This document shows, piece after piece, positions 55,529-64,000 of a stretch of 64,000 bases of DNA. The position numbers and the translations under genes are program-made. Source of the stretch: Chloroflexota bacterium (GTDB lineage Bacteria; Chloroflexota; Anaerolineae; UBA4142). The stretch lies in contig JACRMI010000069.1 of assembly GCA_016215025.1 (NCBI GenBank), forward strand, positions 16,530 to 80,529. The letters run 5' to 3'. Numbering within the stretch: position 1 is the stretch's first letter; each line of letters begins with the position of its first letter. The notes beneath the pieces were generated by a model, which ran no database searches, was not told where the DNA came from, and saw only the letters and a list, made by a program, of their open reading frames with translations.

Positions 55529-56284
55529 ATGCCAGAAGAAAATTCATCCATGAACGATCCATTAAGTGGTTTGCTCGGTGCACTGCTTGGTGGACACCCT
55601 GCGGTGCAGGATCAAATCCAAAACACGGGGCAGTCGCTTGACCAAGTTTTGGCAGGTCTACCCAATGCCACGTCATCCGACGGCAAGCCCGCCAGCAGTT
55701 CGTTCGGTGACCTGTTGGGCAGTTTGATGGGTGGCTCGCCGCAAACTGAGAACACATCGTCAGCAGCCACGGGCGGCGATGCCTTGAGCTCGATCCTTGG
55801 CGGTTTGCTAGGTGGAGGAATGTCTCAAGGTGGCACGCCAATGCCAGGACAACCGATGTCTGGCAGTGATCCCATGAGCTCAATTCTCAATGGATTGCTT
55901 GGAGGTGGAATGCAAGGTGCTACATCCAATGCCTCAGTGCTCGGGAACAATTCATTCCTCGCGCCGATTGTAGATGCGATTGCGACCAAGATTGGCATTC
56001 CGCCGCAGATTGCCCAAGCAGTTGTTTCGTTCGCATTAACCCAATTGATGAGTGGACAAGGCGATTCACAATTGGCGCAGATGTTGGGTGGCACAGGCAA
56101 CGTAAGCCAAAAGTATTTGCGTGACAGTGGTCTAGTGAATGAACTTGCGCAGCAAACCGGTTTGGACACCAAGACGGCGACGAAGAGCTTGCAACAAGCT
56201 TTACAGGCGTTCGGCACGCAAATGGGGGAAGGTACGACAGATGAGCACCAACAGGGTTTGCAAAGCTGGCTTGAATCAAGGTAA
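55529..56284 (+). CDS. DUF937/YidB-like glycine-rich protein
   Basis: The ATG at 55529 follows GAAAGGAACATCC. The 251-residue protein has two glycine-rich low-complexity repeats in its N-terminal half (SGLLGALLGGHP, SSILGGLLGGGM, SSILNGLLGGGM), then a helical C-terminal part (APIVDAIATKIGIPPQIAQAV; LVNELAQQTGLDTKTATKSL) that resembles the DUF937/YidB family, whose function is unknown. It follows the second ECF sigma gene and precedes a DUF4332-like gene in the same direction. Confidence 0.75.
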   Translation: MPEENSSMNDPLSGLLGALLGGHPAVQDQIQNTGQSLDQVLAGLPNATSSDGKPASSSFGDLLGSLMGGSPQTENTSSAATGGDALSSILGGLLGGGMSQGGTPMPGQPMSGSDPMSSILNGLLGGGMQGATSNASVLGNNSFLAPIVDAIATKIGIPPQIAQAVVSFALTQLMSGQGDSQLAQMLGGTGNVSQKYLRDSGLVNELAQQTGLDTKTATKSLQQALQAFGTQMGEGTTDEHQQGLQSWLESR

Positions 56285-56335
56285 GTACGATCGAGCAAAT
56301 GGCTCGATAGAATAAATCTATTCCGGGAGGAAAGA

Positions 56336-56743
56336 ATGGGACTCACAATTGGAAAACTCAAAGGTATGACCCCTGAACTTGAAGTCAAGTTCAAAGCATG
56401 TGGACTGGATACCGCAGAAAAACTGTTTGAAGCTGTGTTGACCAGCAATGGTCGAGAAGAACTTGCTACGGCGATGGGTGTCCAGAAAAATGTGATTCTT
56501 GAATTGGCGAACCGCGCTGATCTAGCTCGCATCAAAGGCATCGCAGGCGTCTATGGCGATTTGCTCGAAGAAGCGGGTGTGGATTCAGTCAAGGAATTGA
56601 AGGGACGCACAGCGGAAAATCTTCACACGAAATTGCTGGAAGTCAATACGGCGAAGAACTTGACGCCCAAGCCACCGACATTGAAAAATGTGCAGACTTG
56701 GATTTCACTTGCCAAGCGCCGACGCAAGTTTTTGCAATACTAG
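56336..56743 (+). CDS. DUF4332-like helix-hairpin-helix protein
   Basis: The ATG at 56336 follows GGGAGGAAAGA. The 135-residue protein has two hairpin-type repeats (IGKLKGMTPELEVKFKACGL and LARIKGIAGVYGDLLEEAGV). These match the pattern of DUF4332 and of the helix-hairpin-helix domains of RNA-polymerase alpha-like or DNA-binding proteins. The coiled-coil protein encoded at 57202 ends in related hairpins (VKGIGTVFEARLYEAGIG), so both may bind the same partner or nucleic acid. Confidence 0.8.
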   Translation: MGLTIGKLKGMTPELEVKFKACGLDTAEKLFEAVLTSNGREELATAMGVQKNVILELANRADLARIKGIAGVYGDLLEEAGVDSVKELKGRTAENLHTKLLEVNTAKNLTPKPPTLKNVQTWISLAKRRRKFLQY

Positions 56744-56845
56744 TCGCTAGCAACAATGACGCTTGTCACATGTCTGAAACTTGCCAGCGGCAACGAGACC
56801 AAGACAGTGACTGTGTCCAATTCTTCATTAGCCAACGGATGCAAT

Positions 56846-57016
56846 ATGCAACTCAGTGCACCGAAGCAAATCACATTCTGGATCGCTGTTGTTGTGGCAG
56901 TGATCGGCATAATCGCCAGTTTAGTAACAGTCCCATTCATCTCTGGTTTTGCCCTGTGGATTGTGGTCTTGGGATTTGTTATTCTCGCTGCAGGTAACGC
57001 GCTGGAAGGTCTGTAA
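56846..57016 (+). CDS. small two-helix membrane protein
   Basis: The ATG at 56846 opens MQLSAPKQITFWIAVVVAV. The 56-residue product has two hydrophobic segments (FWIAVVVAVIGIIASLV, GFALWIVVLGFVILAAG) and a short C-terminal tail. Small proteins with this pattern are common in Chloroflexota (from memory). The in-frame codons from 56756 are probably not translated. The ribosome site is weak. Confidence 0.65.
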   Translation: MQLSAPKQITFWIAVVVAVIGIIASLVTVPFISGFALWIVVLGFVILAAGNALEGL

Positions 57017-57034
57017 ATCGTTTGGCATGGCGCT

Positions 57035-57083
57035 GGCTCACGCTGGGTGGTTGGTCCCGCATTCAGCGTGAGCGACACTTTTT
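57035..57083 (+). terminator. terminator-like hairpin
   Basis: Ten-base perfect arms GCTCACGCTG (57035-57044) and CAGCGTGAGC (57064-57073) flank a 19-nt loop, followed after a few bases by CTTTTT. Confidence 0.75.
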
Positions 57084-57127
57084 GTAAGCGTTCATTTCAA
57101 AATTGTATACCCGAATCGGGTTCTATC

Positions 57128-57163
57128 CTAGTCTTGTAATCGAACAAGACTAGGTATCTTTTT
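57128..57163 (+). terminator. intrinsic terminator
   Basis: Perfect 10-bp arms CTAGTCTTGT (57128-57137) and ACAAGACTAG (57144-57153) with a 6-nt loop and a T-rich tail ending at 57163. It isolates the coiled-coil gene from upstream transcription. Confidence 0.85.
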
Positions 57164-57201
57164 CTAGTTTGCAAATCAAGGCAAACCTCAGGGAGGAAAC
57201 T

Positions 57202-59868
57202 ATGCCGCAACTAATCTGGTTACTCATCGCGTTTTTAATCGGTCTCTTGTTTGAATGGCTGCTCGAGATTTTCTTTTTTCGCCGCCGTGTGTTTCAGCAG
57301 ATGGATACGGAAAAGCAAGCCATGGCAAATCTTCGCGCGCAAGGTAACAGTGCGAGTCAGCTTCAGTCCCAGTTGGACAAGGTAAAAACCGAACTGGATA
57401 GTTGTTCACGTGCACGTGTCGATCTTCAAACTCGTTTCAACAATCTCAAGACGCAGTTCGACAAAGCTACTGTCGAATTGAACGGGGCGACGAGTGCGCG
57501 TGTCCAACTCGATTCCAACCTCAAAGCGCGTGATGCAGAACTCGCGAAATTACGTGCCGACCTGGACGGTCATCTGTCGCAGAACAAGAATCTGACTGCC
57601 GATGTCGCCAAGTTCACTGCGGGTGCTGCCACCGCCGCAGCAACCATTAAAACCCTTGAGGGTGATAAAGCCGGACTGGAGAAGCAGATTGCTGATCTCA
57701 AACTTCAGCTTGGTCAAGCCAACACCATTGCCCAGGTGTCAATGAATGCCAAAGCCAGCGCAGAGAAACAACTGGCTGATCTCCAAGCCCAACTTGAGCG
57801 AACCAACGCTAACCTAAATGCATCTGTCAGTACAAAAGCAAATGTAGATCAACAACTCGTGGATCTCAAAGCGCAGTTGGACAAAGTAACTGCCCAGTTG
57901 AGCGCATCGACTAGTGAGCGCACGCAGCTCGATGCCGATCTTCAGGCGCGCAATGCAGAGCTCGCGAAACTACGCGCCGACCTAGATGATCATCTGTCGC
58001 AGAATAAGGATCTCACTGCGGATATTGCCAAGTTCACCGCCGGTGCCGCAAGTGCGACCGTAACCATCAATGCCCTCGAAGGCGACAAAACCGGATTGGA
58101 AAAACAAATCGCTGAGCTTCAAGCCCGACTTGGCAAAGCCAACGCCGACTTGAGTGCGTCCGTCAGTGCGAAAACTAGCGTTGAAGATCAACTTGCGCAA
58201 CTGCGGGCACAACTCGATAAAGCAAACACCGAACTGGCGGCATCAGTCGATGCGCGCGCGCAGTTGGATGCAAATCTCAAAACGCGCGATGCCGAACTGG
58301 CGGAACTGCGCACTGACTTGGACGGTCGTCTGTCGCAGAACAAGAATCTGACTGCGGATATCGCCAAGTTCACCGCCGGTGCCGCAAGTGCGACCGTAAC
58401 CATCAAGGCCCTCGAAGGCGACAAAGCCGCATTGGAAAAACAAATCGCTGAGCTTCAAGCCCGACTTGGCAAAGCCAACGCCGATTTGACGGCCTCGGTC
58501 GATGCGCGCAAACAAGCGGATTTGCGCCTCAAAGTGCAAGATGAAGAACTTGGCAAATTGCGTGCTGACCTGCAAAAGCATCTTTTACAAGTCAAGACCC
58601 TAAGCTCTGAGACGAGTCTTGCATCCACATCCATCGAATATTACAAGAAAGAACAAACTACATCGCAAGCCCAAATCGAACAATTGAAAAACGATCTCAA
58701 AGCGCGCGATGCTGAATTGGCAAAACTACATGCCGACCTGGATGGTCATCTGTCGCAGAATAAGAATCTGACGGCCGATGTCGCCAAGTTCACTGCAGGT
58801 GCCGCAAGTGCGACCGTAACCATCAAGGCCCTCGAAGGCGATAAAGTTGGACTTGAGAAGCAGATTGCGGATCTCAGACTCCAGCTTGGTCAAGCCAACA
58901 CCACTGCTCAGGCGTCGATAACTGCCAAAGCCAGTGCGGAGAAACAACTGGCTGATCTCAAATTCCAACTTGACAAGGCGAACGCTGAGTTGAGTGCCTC
59001 GACTAGTGGCCGTGCCCAACTCGATGCCAGCCTCAAAGCGCGTGACGCAGAACTCGCAAGATTGCAGAGCGATCTTGACGCGCACATTGTAAAAAACAAA
59101 AATCTCACCGCCGACATCGCTAAATTCACCGGGGGTGCCGCTAGCACAACAGCTGCCATTAAAGCCTTGGAAGTTAACAAGCTTGGATTAGAAACCCAGG
59201 TCGCACAGCTCAAGGACGAATTGGGCGCCTGTGCCAACGCGCATGCCACGCTCGAAGCCGATCTAAAAACGCGCGACGCAGAGATCGAAAAGTTGCGTGC
59301 GCAGATAGCGCTGATGCACATAGTCGTGCCGTCTGAACAGGATGTTCAAATGGATGTTGAAAAATTGCACACTCGTCGCGCAGATGATGAGACGCCGTTC
59401 GAGACGGCTTGCCCACAACACTTGTCGGATGTCAAAGGTATCGGCACCGTTTTTGAAGCTCGATTGTATGAAGCTGGAATCGGAAGTTACTGGGAGCTTT
59501 CTCAGTTGACTAATACCGATTTGAAGCGCATCTTGAACGTGAGCGATCTTCAAGCAAGTCGGATGGATTTGAACGCGATTCGTGCCGATGCGCGCCGATT
59601 GGCAAAAGAAACGAAATCTTTGGGACGCAAGTGGAGTCAGAGCGCTCCCGATGATTTTGAACCCGTCGAAGGAATTGGTCACATCTTCGAAAAACGACTT
59701 TATGACGTTGGCATTTGTACTTATGAAGCGCTTGCCAATATGACCGTTCCACAAATCGAAGAAATCTGTCATGCGCCTGCGCAGTTCAAACCGGACTATG
59801 CTGCCTGGATCAAGCAAGCCAAATTGCTTGCGGCAAAAAAAGCCAAGCAGCAGCAGCCCAAGGCGTAG
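57202..59868 (+). CDS. membrane-anchored long coiled-coil protein with C-terminal helix-hairpin-helix domains
   Basis: The ATG at 57202 follows CAGGGAGGAAACT. The 888-residue protein has one N-terminal membrane helix (LIWLLIAFLIGLLFEWLL), a coiled coil of about 690 residues and two hairpin domains at the end (VKGIGTVFEARLYEAGIG; VEGIGHIFEKRLYDVGIC). The coil consists of near-identical modules with RDAELAKLRADLDGHLSQ, NLTADVAKFTAGAA and LEGDKAGLEKQIADL. Copies of the module start at nt 57574, 57994, 58330, 58750 and 59086, that is 420, 336, 420 and 336 bases apart, all multiples of 84 (28 residues). It could be a scaffold holding DNA or another partner at the membrane; this is inferred. Confidence 0.88.
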   Translation: MPQLIWLLIAFLIGLLFEWLLEIFFFRRRVFQQMDTEKQAMANLRAQGNSASQLQSQLDKVKTELDSCSRARVDLQTRFNNLKTQFDKATVELNGATSARVQLDSNLKARDAELAKLRADLDGHLSQNKNLTADVAKFTAGAATAAATIKTLEGDKAGLEKQIADLKLQLGQANTIAQVSMNAKASAEKQLADLQAQLERTNANLNASVSTKANVDQQLVDLKAQLDKVTAQLSASTSERTQLDADLQARNAELAKLRADLDDHLSQNKDLTADIAKFTAGAASATVTINALEGDKTGLEKQIAELQARLGKANADLSASVSAKTSVEDQLAQLRAQLDKANTELAASVDARAQLDANLKTRDAELAELRTDLDGRLSQNKNLTADIAKFTAGAASATVTIKALEGDKAALEKQIAELQARLGKANADLTASVDARKQADLRLKVQDEELGKLRADLQKHLLQVKTLSSETSLASTSIEYYKKEQTTSQAQIEQLKNDLKARDAELAKLHADLDGHLSQNKNLTADVAKFTAGAASATVTIKALEGDKVGLEKQIADLRLQLGQANTTAQASITAKASAEKQLADLKFQLDKANAELSASTSGRAQLDASLKARDAELARLQSDLDAHIVKNKNLTADIAKFTGGAASTTAAIKALEVNKLGLETQVAQLKDELGACANAHATLEADLKTRDAEIEKLRAQIALMHIVVPSEQDVQMDVEKLHTRRADDETPFETACPQHLSDVKGIGTVFEARLYEAGIGSYWELSQLTNTDLKRILNVSDLQASRMDLNAIRADARRLAKETKSLGRKWSQSAPDDFEPVEGIGHIFEKRLYDVGICTYEALANMTVPQIEEICHAPAQFKPDYAAWIKQAKLLAAKKAKQQQPKA
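57574..59200 (+). repeat. higher-order tandem repeat inside the coiled-coil gene
   Basis: Module copies starting at 57574, 57994, 58330, 58750 and 59086 alternate in spacing (420, 336, 420, 336 bases), so the larger unit is 756 bp (252 codons) and occurs twice. Parts of the copies are almost identical at the DNA level, showing recent internal duplication. Confidence 0.85.
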
Positions 59869-59877
59869 GAGACAACA

Positions 59878-61200
59878 ATGTTTCTGAATAACCGTCCTCG
59901 CTACTGGGTGAGTTGGTTCGACCGTTGGCATCTTTGGCTCGTTCTGGTCTTGGTCTTGCTGCTCTGCATAACGCTCTACCTGACTATGAACGCGCCCATA
60001 CCCAATGTAAGCTTGAGTCTTGCGAGCGCCGGTGCCAATCTGCAATCGGATAAACCGATTGCATTGTCTGGCACCGCGCCCGCCAACAGCACTGTCCGCC
60101 TTTATGACGGGGACAAAATGATGGGCGAAACACGTGCTGATGTCAACGGAAATTACACGCTCAACCTTCCGAACCTTGCTGCCGGTGCTCATGCACTCAA
60201 AGCCAGCATCGACTTGAACGGTACAAGAATCGATTCGCCCATATTGAACGCGAACGTCAGCGCAGCAGTCGCCGCAGTTTCGCCAACTCTAGCTCCGACA
60301 ACAACACCTGTACCGCCGACGGCGACCCAGGTACCGCCAACGTCGACGACGATTCCGCCGACGACGACCCGGGCACCACCAACGCCAACAGCGACCAAGC
60401 TGCCGCCCACTGCTACGCCGCTTCCGCTTACAGCGACCACTGTGCCGAGCGCGACACCTAATCTTACCGTAGGAACTGTACAGCGACGCGGTAAGGACAA
60501 CACAGAAATGGTTTACGTCCCGGCTGGCGAATTTGGCATGGGTGATCCTGCGAGATCGATTTCTCTCAATCCATTTTGGATGGACAAGTACGAAGTCACG
60601 AACGAATTGTTCCAACAATTCGTCAACACAAGCGGCTACAAGACCGATGCAGAAAAGCAAGGCTGGGGATTCGAGTTTCTCAATGCCAAATGGCAACAGT
60701 CGAATGGACTCGCTTGGTTAACACCCAATGGAGCGAACAGTAGCATTTCCGCCAAGCTGAAAAATCCCGTCGTCTTTGTCTCTTGGAACGATGCGAACGC
60801 GTACTGCACCTGGGCGGGCAAACGTCTGCCGACCGAAGCCGAATGGGAAAAATCGGCGCGCGGCACAGATGGGCGCATCTATCCCTGGGGCAATACCTGG
60901 GATGGCACCAAGCTCAACTTCTGCGATACCAATTGCGCGTTCTCGTGGAAAGATGCTAGTGCAAACGATCAATACGCCGAAAGTGCGCCAGTCGGATCTT
61001 TTCCTCAAGGTGCAAGTGTTTACGGCGCGAATGATCTCGCCGGGAATGTGTGGGAATGGACCGCCGAAGCGTCCGGTCAACTGAAAATTTTGCGTGGTGG
61101 TGCATGGAGTATCGATCAATCCTACGCGCGAACGACGAATCGCTTCATGGCAATCACGGACTATCGCGAAAAAAGTGTAGGGTTTCGCTGCGCTCAGTAA
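59878..61200 (+). CDS. membrane-anchored SUMF1-domain protein without FGE cysteines
   Basis: The ATG at 59878 follows TAGGAGACAACA, 9 bases after the coiled-coil gene. The 440-residue protein has one N-terminal membrane helix, a small beta-sandwich (about 40-120, GTAPANSTVRLYDGDKM), a Pro/Thr-rich linker (about 130-190) and a SUMF1/FGE-sulfatase-modifying domain (about 205-440; MVYVPAGEFGMGD, VFVSWNDANAYCTWAGKRLPTEAEWE, NVWEWTAE, RGGAW, VGFRCA). In true formylglycine-generating enzymes two cysteines follow the RGGSW region. Here that segment reads SIDQSYARTTNRF without cysteine. It is therefore probably a binding or scaffold version. Confidence 0.9.
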   Translation: MFLNNRPRYWVSWFDRWHLWLVLVLVLLLCITLYLTMNAPIPNVSLSLASAGANLQSDKPIALSGTAPANSTVRLYDGDKMMGETRADVNGNYTLNLPNLAAGAHALKASIDLNGTRIDSPILNANVSAAVAAVSPTLAPTTTPVPPTATQVPPTSTTIPPTTTRAPPTPTATKLPPTATPLPLTATTVPSATPNLTVGTVQRRGKDNTEMVYVPAGEFGMGDPARSISLNPFWMDKYEVTNELFQQFVNTSGYKTDAEKQGWGFEFLNAKWQQSNGLAWLTPNGANSSISAKLKNPVVFVSWNDANAYCTWAGKRLPTEAEWEKSARGTDGRIYPWGNTWDGTKLNFCDTNCAFSWKDASANDQYAESAPVGSFPQGASVYGANDLAGNVWEWTAEASGQLKILRGGAWSIDQSYARTTNRFMAITDYREKSVGFRCAQ

Positions 61201-61225
61201 GGTTTTGATTTTGCAAAGAGGGGTT

Positions 61226-61257
61226 CATCCGACCGTTGGCGCAGCAGCGGTCGGATG
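61226..61257. other. intergenic hairpin
   Basis: Perfect 10-bp arms CATCCGACCG (61226-61235) and CGGTCGGATG (61248-61257) with a 12-nt loop between the SUMF1 gene and the HerA-like gene. No U-tract follows. Confidence 0.65.
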
Positions 61258-61320
61258 CGCTTCGTGTGTAGCGCGGGCGGCTTGTCCGTCGCGCTCTAGT
61301 CTTATTTTAGAGGAGTTAGT

Positions 61321-62793
61321 ATGTCACTCGAACCATTACTTATTGCTCAAGGGAAGCAAGGACTTTACTTACTTCCCAAGATGGCGAATCGTCATGGCAT
61401 GATCGCAGGCGCGACGGGTACCGGCAAAACAGTAACACTGCAAACCATTGCTGAGAGTTTGAGCAAAATTGGTGTACCCGTCTTTATGGCGGATGTCAAA
61501 GGTGATCTTTCCGGCGTTAGCCAGGTCGGTGGACAAAATCCCAAGATCGTGGATCGCATCAATCAATTGGGGCTTAAGGATTTCACCTTCTCCAGTTGCC
61601 CTGTCGCATTTTGGGACGTGTTTGGCGAGCAAGGACACCCGGTACGCGCAACCGTCTCTGATATGGGACCGTTGCTCCTCAGTCGTCTGCTCGACTTGAA
61701 CGACACTCAATCGGGAGTGTTGACGCTGGTCTTTAAGATTGCCGATGATAACAAATTGCTGTTGCTTGATTTGAAAGACTTGCGCGCGATGGTTCAATAC
61801 GTCGGCGATAATGCCAAACAATTCAAGACCGAGTACGGCAATGTTTCGGCGGCAAGTATCGGCGCGATTCAACGCGGTTTGTTGGAGTTGGAGCAACAAG
61901 GCGCTGCCGAATTCTTCGGCGAGCCGGCTCTGGACTTGGAGGATCTCATTCAAACAGACAACAAGGGAAATGGCGTCATCAATATCTTGGCGGCGGACCA
62001 GCTGTTCCAATCGCCCAAAGTGTATTCGACCTTTCTCCTGTGGATGTTGTCCGAGTTGTTTGAAACCCTCCCCGAAGTCGGCGATCTCGAAAAACCGAAA
62101 CTCGTTTTCTTCTTCGATGAAGCGCACTTGTTGTTCAACGATGCGCCCCAAGCCTTGCTCGACAAAATCGAACAGGTCGTGCGCCTGATTCGCTCCAAGG
62201 GTGTGGGCGTGTTCTTTGTCAGCCAAAATCCGTTGGACATTCCGGATAAGGTGCTAGGGCAATTGGGCAACCGGGTGCAACATGCTCTGCGCGCTTTTAC
62301 GCCGCGTGATCAAAAAGCCGTCAAGGCAGCGGCGGAAACATTTCGGGTCAATCCCGAATTGGACACGGAAAAAGCGATCATGGAACTGGGCGTGGGTGAG
62401 GCATTGGTTTCCTTCCTCGAAGAAAAAGGTGCGCCTGGTATCGTTCAGCGCACGTTTGTCTGTCCGCCGCACAGTCAAATCGGCCCCATCACACCCGATC
62501 AACGTCAAAAGATCATCACTGGCTCAACCATCTATGGTCATTACGAAAAAGTGGTGGACCGGGAATCCGCATACGAAATGCTCCAACAGCGCAGTCAACA
62601 ACAACAACAAGAAGCGGAAGCCGAAAAAGTTGACGCCAAACCCAAGCCAGCCAAAGCGGCTGCGCGTAAAAGTGATGATGTGTTATCGGCAGTGATGAAG
62701 AGCGCCGGGCGCGCGATGGCGAGTCAAGCTGGACGTGAGTTGACGCGAGGCATCCTGGGTTCATTGTTGGGTGGGACATCGCGGCGCCGATGA
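61321..62793 (+). CDS. HerA-like ATPase/helicase (DUF853, YjgR family)
   Basis: The ATG at 61321 follows AGAGGAGTTAGT. The 490-residue protein has Walker [11 protein letters not shown] (about residue 30), the family motif [12 protein letters not shown], Walker [13 protein letters not shown] and an arginine-finger region after [31 protein letters not shown]. The C-terminus is Gln/Lys-rich and ends in a Gly/Arg tail, as in DUF853 proteins. These are HerA/FtsK-superfamily ATPases of unknown substrate. No NurA gene or other partner of an archaeal-type HerA system is near. The surrounding genes are mainly membrane-anchored proteins. Confidence 0.9.
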   Translation: MSLEPLLIAQGKQGLYLLPKMANRHGMIAGATGTGKTVTLQTIAESLSKIGVPVFMADVKGDLSGVSQVGGQNPKIVDRINQLGLKDFTFSSCPVAFWDVFGEQGHPVRATVSDMGPLLLSRLLDLNDTQSGVLTLVFKIADDNKLLLLDLKDLRAMVQYVGDNAKQFKTEYGNVSAASIGAIQRGLLELEQQGAAEFFGEPALDLEDLIQTDNKGNGVINILAADQLFQSPKVYSTFLLWMLSELFETLPEVGDLEKPKLVFFFDEAHLLFNDAPQALLDKIEQVVRLIRSKGVGVFFVSQNPLDIPDKVLGQLGNRVQHALRAFTPRDQKAVKAAAETFRVNPELDTEKAIMELGVGEALVSFLEEKGAPGIVQRTFVCPPHSQIGPITPDQRQKIITGSTIYGHYEKVVDRESAYEMLQQRSQQQQQEAEAEKVDAKPKPAKAAARKSDDVLSAVMKSAGRAMASQAGRELTRGILGSLLGGTSRRR

Positions 62794-62916
62794 TTCTTCA
62801 GAGCTGTGCATGATTTTATCCCCACATCGATTGCCGTCCTACAGACCTGGCGCCGATCTCGATGTGCGAATCGGCAAGTTGTCGGGCGGCAATTTGTCTT
62901 GGAAGGAAAGTTACCA

Positions 62917-63447
62917 ATGAAATCTTTTGTATTCGCGCTTTTGCTAATTGTTTTGATGGCATTCATTACGGTGGTAAGCTTCTGGGTAGGCTCAAACTAT
63001 GGCAGACAACAAGCGCTGAATACACGTACGGTCACGCGACAAGATGGCTTGGTTGTCGACCTCAATGTTGATCCGCAATCTGGCTATGGAAAAATCGCCG
63101 ATCGCGCTATCACGCAGTTGCATGCCGATGAACGACTCCAGGCAAATCTCACTGACGATGAAGCCAAAGTTGTATTCGATTGGGCCGCTCAATGGATCAA
63201 TGAGCAGATTGTCTTGGCACCGGATGAGCCGAGCGCCGAGCAAGCGGCACAAGCTGCTTTGAACCGGGTGCGCCCAGTGCTCATGACGATCAACACGATG
63301 GCAGCGCAATCGGATGAATTAAAGTTGGAAAATGCGATAGTTACGCTCGCACCGGCGCTGAATATCGATCAAGGAATGTCACGCGTCAAGTTGTTCAAAT
63401 TACTTACGACTCTGACTAGCACCGTTTGGAAGATTCAAGCAGAGTAG
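62917..63447 (+). CDS. hypothetical membrane-anchored protein, 176 residues
   Basis: The ATG at 62917 follows GGAAGGAAAGTTACC. The N-terminus is a single membrane anchor (FALLLIVLMAFITVVSFWVG); the rest is a helical soluble domain (DERLQANLTDDEAKVVFDWAAQW region, and LNRVRPVLMTINTMAAQ). I recognise no family. It is the last plus-strand gene before a bidirectional terminator, probably co-transcribed with the HerA-like ATPase. Confidence 0.78.
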   Translation: MKSFVFALLLIVLMAFITVVSFWVGSNYGRQQALNTRTVTRQDGLVVDLNVDPQSGYGKIADRAITQLHADERLQANLTDDEAKVVFDWAAQWINEQIVLAPDEPSAEQAAQAALNRVRPVLMTINTMAAQSDELKLENAIVTLAPALNIDQGMSRVKLFKLLTTLTSTVWKIQAE

Positions 63448-63463
63448 AAACTATCGATCAAAA

Positions 63464-63501
63464 AAAATGCTCCGACCCGAAATCTTGGGGCGGAGCATTT
63501 T
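63464..63501. terminator. bidirectional intrinsic terminator
   Basis: Perfect 11-bp arms AAAATGCTCCG (63464-63474) and CGGAGCATTTT (63491-63501), with an A-run on one side and T-rich sequence on the other, lie between convergent genes. Confidence 0.88.
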
Positions 63502-63522
63502 ATCATCATCTAGATTTGAGCT

Positions 63523-64000
63523 TTATTGCACCGTAACGCGATCGAACACGCGCTGGGGATTGCCGTCCAAATCCTCGACGGTAAATCCGACAATATATTC
63601 TCCCGCCGCCGCATCCAAATCTTTCCACATGAATGGCTCACTGCCAAACGTCAAGGTCTGCCCTTTCTGCGTAACGACCTTGGTCGCAACGCCACGCGTA
63701 TCCAAGTCGATCCACTTTTCGTTCACCGTAAATGTGTCCCCAGGTTTGGTGGTGATCTCGCGCGGCGCGCCCGAACTGTCATTCGTAAAGCCGAAGACTT
63801 GGCGCAAAATTTTGTCGCGAAAATAGAGTCGCGCGGGGCGAGAGCCGCTGCCATCGGCAAACGTATAGATTCCTTCGACGGTATAAACGGTGTCTTTTTG
63901 CAATGCGCCATACGTTTCCGGTGTGAACAACACCGGCACCGATTTCTTGCCATCGTTGATCGCAAACACAATCGGCTCCCACTGGAAGCGAACGGTGAAC
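63523..64000 (-). CDS. hypothetical protein, C-terminal part (partial at right edge)
   Basis: The minus strand is open from the right edge to a stop at 63523; the codons upstream of GTG 63969 (FTVRFQWEPI) continue the frame, so the start lies outside the window. The visible 158 residues form a beta-rich domain (VYTVEGIYTFADGSG, RPARLYFRDKILRQVFGFTND, GDTFTVNEKWIDLDTRG, YIVGFTVEDLDGN), compatible with an exported immunoglobulin-like or C-terminal surface domain. No family is recognised. Confidence 0.8.
   Translation of the reverse strand, partial: FTVRFQWEPIVFAINDGKKSVPVLFTPETYGALQKDTVYTVEGIYTFADGSGSRPARLYFRDKILRQVFGFTNDSSGAPREITTKPGDTFTVNEKWIDLDTRGVATKVVTQKGQTLTFGSEPFMWKDLDAAAGEYIVGFTVEDLDGNPQRVFDRVTVQ

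Noticed and set aside
57574..59200. Regularly spaced near-identical DNA blocks that could suggest a CRISPR-like array
   Set aside because: The blocks are 84-base multiples within one intact reading frame and encode coiled-coil heptads; there are no short palindromic repeats with unique spacers.
59878..61200. Active formylglycine-generating enzyme
   Set aside because: The SUMF1 fold is present but the catalytic cysteine region lacks cysteine, so a sulfatase-activating role is not claimed.
61321..62793. HerA-NurA DNA-end resection or phage-defence module
   Set aside because: Only the DUF853-type ATPase is present; no NurA nuclease, SIR2 or other defence partner is adjacent.

Overview
The window looks like a chromosomal segment of a Chloroflexota bacterium (Anaerolineae-like). 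This is inferred from moderate GC, Thr/Pro-rich linkers after the lipobox of secreted lipoproteins, very large multi-PAS sensor proteins, S8 peptidases with C-terminal Trp repeats and many palindromic intergenic spacers. No rRNA, tRNA, CRISPR array or prophage was seen.

1-12.7 kb (all minus strand): a carbohydrate operon. A TTG-started GntR/UTRA repressor with a consensus promoter and a 10-bp inverted-repeat operator is followed by a sugar-binding lipoprotein, two ABC permeases (no ATPase), a GH31 alpha-glucosidase, a small transaldolase, a fucose-isomerase-family enzyme, a second GH31 enzyme of the YihQ-like branch fused to a membrane domain, and a UxaA/SuyA-type SAF-domain protein cut by the left edge. 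GH31 + isomerase + transaldolase + SuyA-like subunit fits a transaldolase-type sulfoquinovose pathway; this is a hypothesis.

12.7-21.6 kb (minus strand): a tspO-like gene and a CarH-type B12/MerR regulator are expressed from a consensus promoter whose -35 is buried in three tandem 11-bp direct repeats, the layout expected for a CarH light-dependent operator. Downstream lie an epimerase remnant, a hydrolase, small membrane proteins, DegV, a DUF1295 protein, a methyltransferase and a truncated photolyase fused to a histidine kinase fragment.

21.6-23.4 kb: a decayed IS3-family element and a possible sensor-gene remnant.

23.4-52 kb (plus strand): a signalling and secretion region. A large histidine kinase and NarL-type regulator come first. 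Then come a small secreted Cys/VDWGS repeat protein, three paralogous S8 peptidases ending in pentapeptide xW[GD]S repeats, two paralogous membrane GGDEF/HD-GYP proteins (each directly behind a peptidase), a BarA-like hybrid kinase, a V4R-domain protein, a PotD-like lipoprotein and a 2052-residue Cache/8xPAS/GAF/GGDEF/EAL protein. A 123-bp direct repeat lies upstream of two of the VDWGS/NWDS modules. This peptidase/peptide/c-di-GMP arrangement is the best candidate for an undescribed system.

52-64 kb: an ECF sigma factor/possible anti-sigma/MscS operon (minus), a divergent second ECF sigma factor, a YidB-like protein, a DUF4332-like protein, a membrane-anchored coiled coil whose internal copies are spaced in multiples of 28 residues, a membrane-anchored SUMF1 protein without the FGE cysteines, a HerA-like ATPase, an unknown anchored protein, a bidirectional terminator and a partial gene at the right edge.
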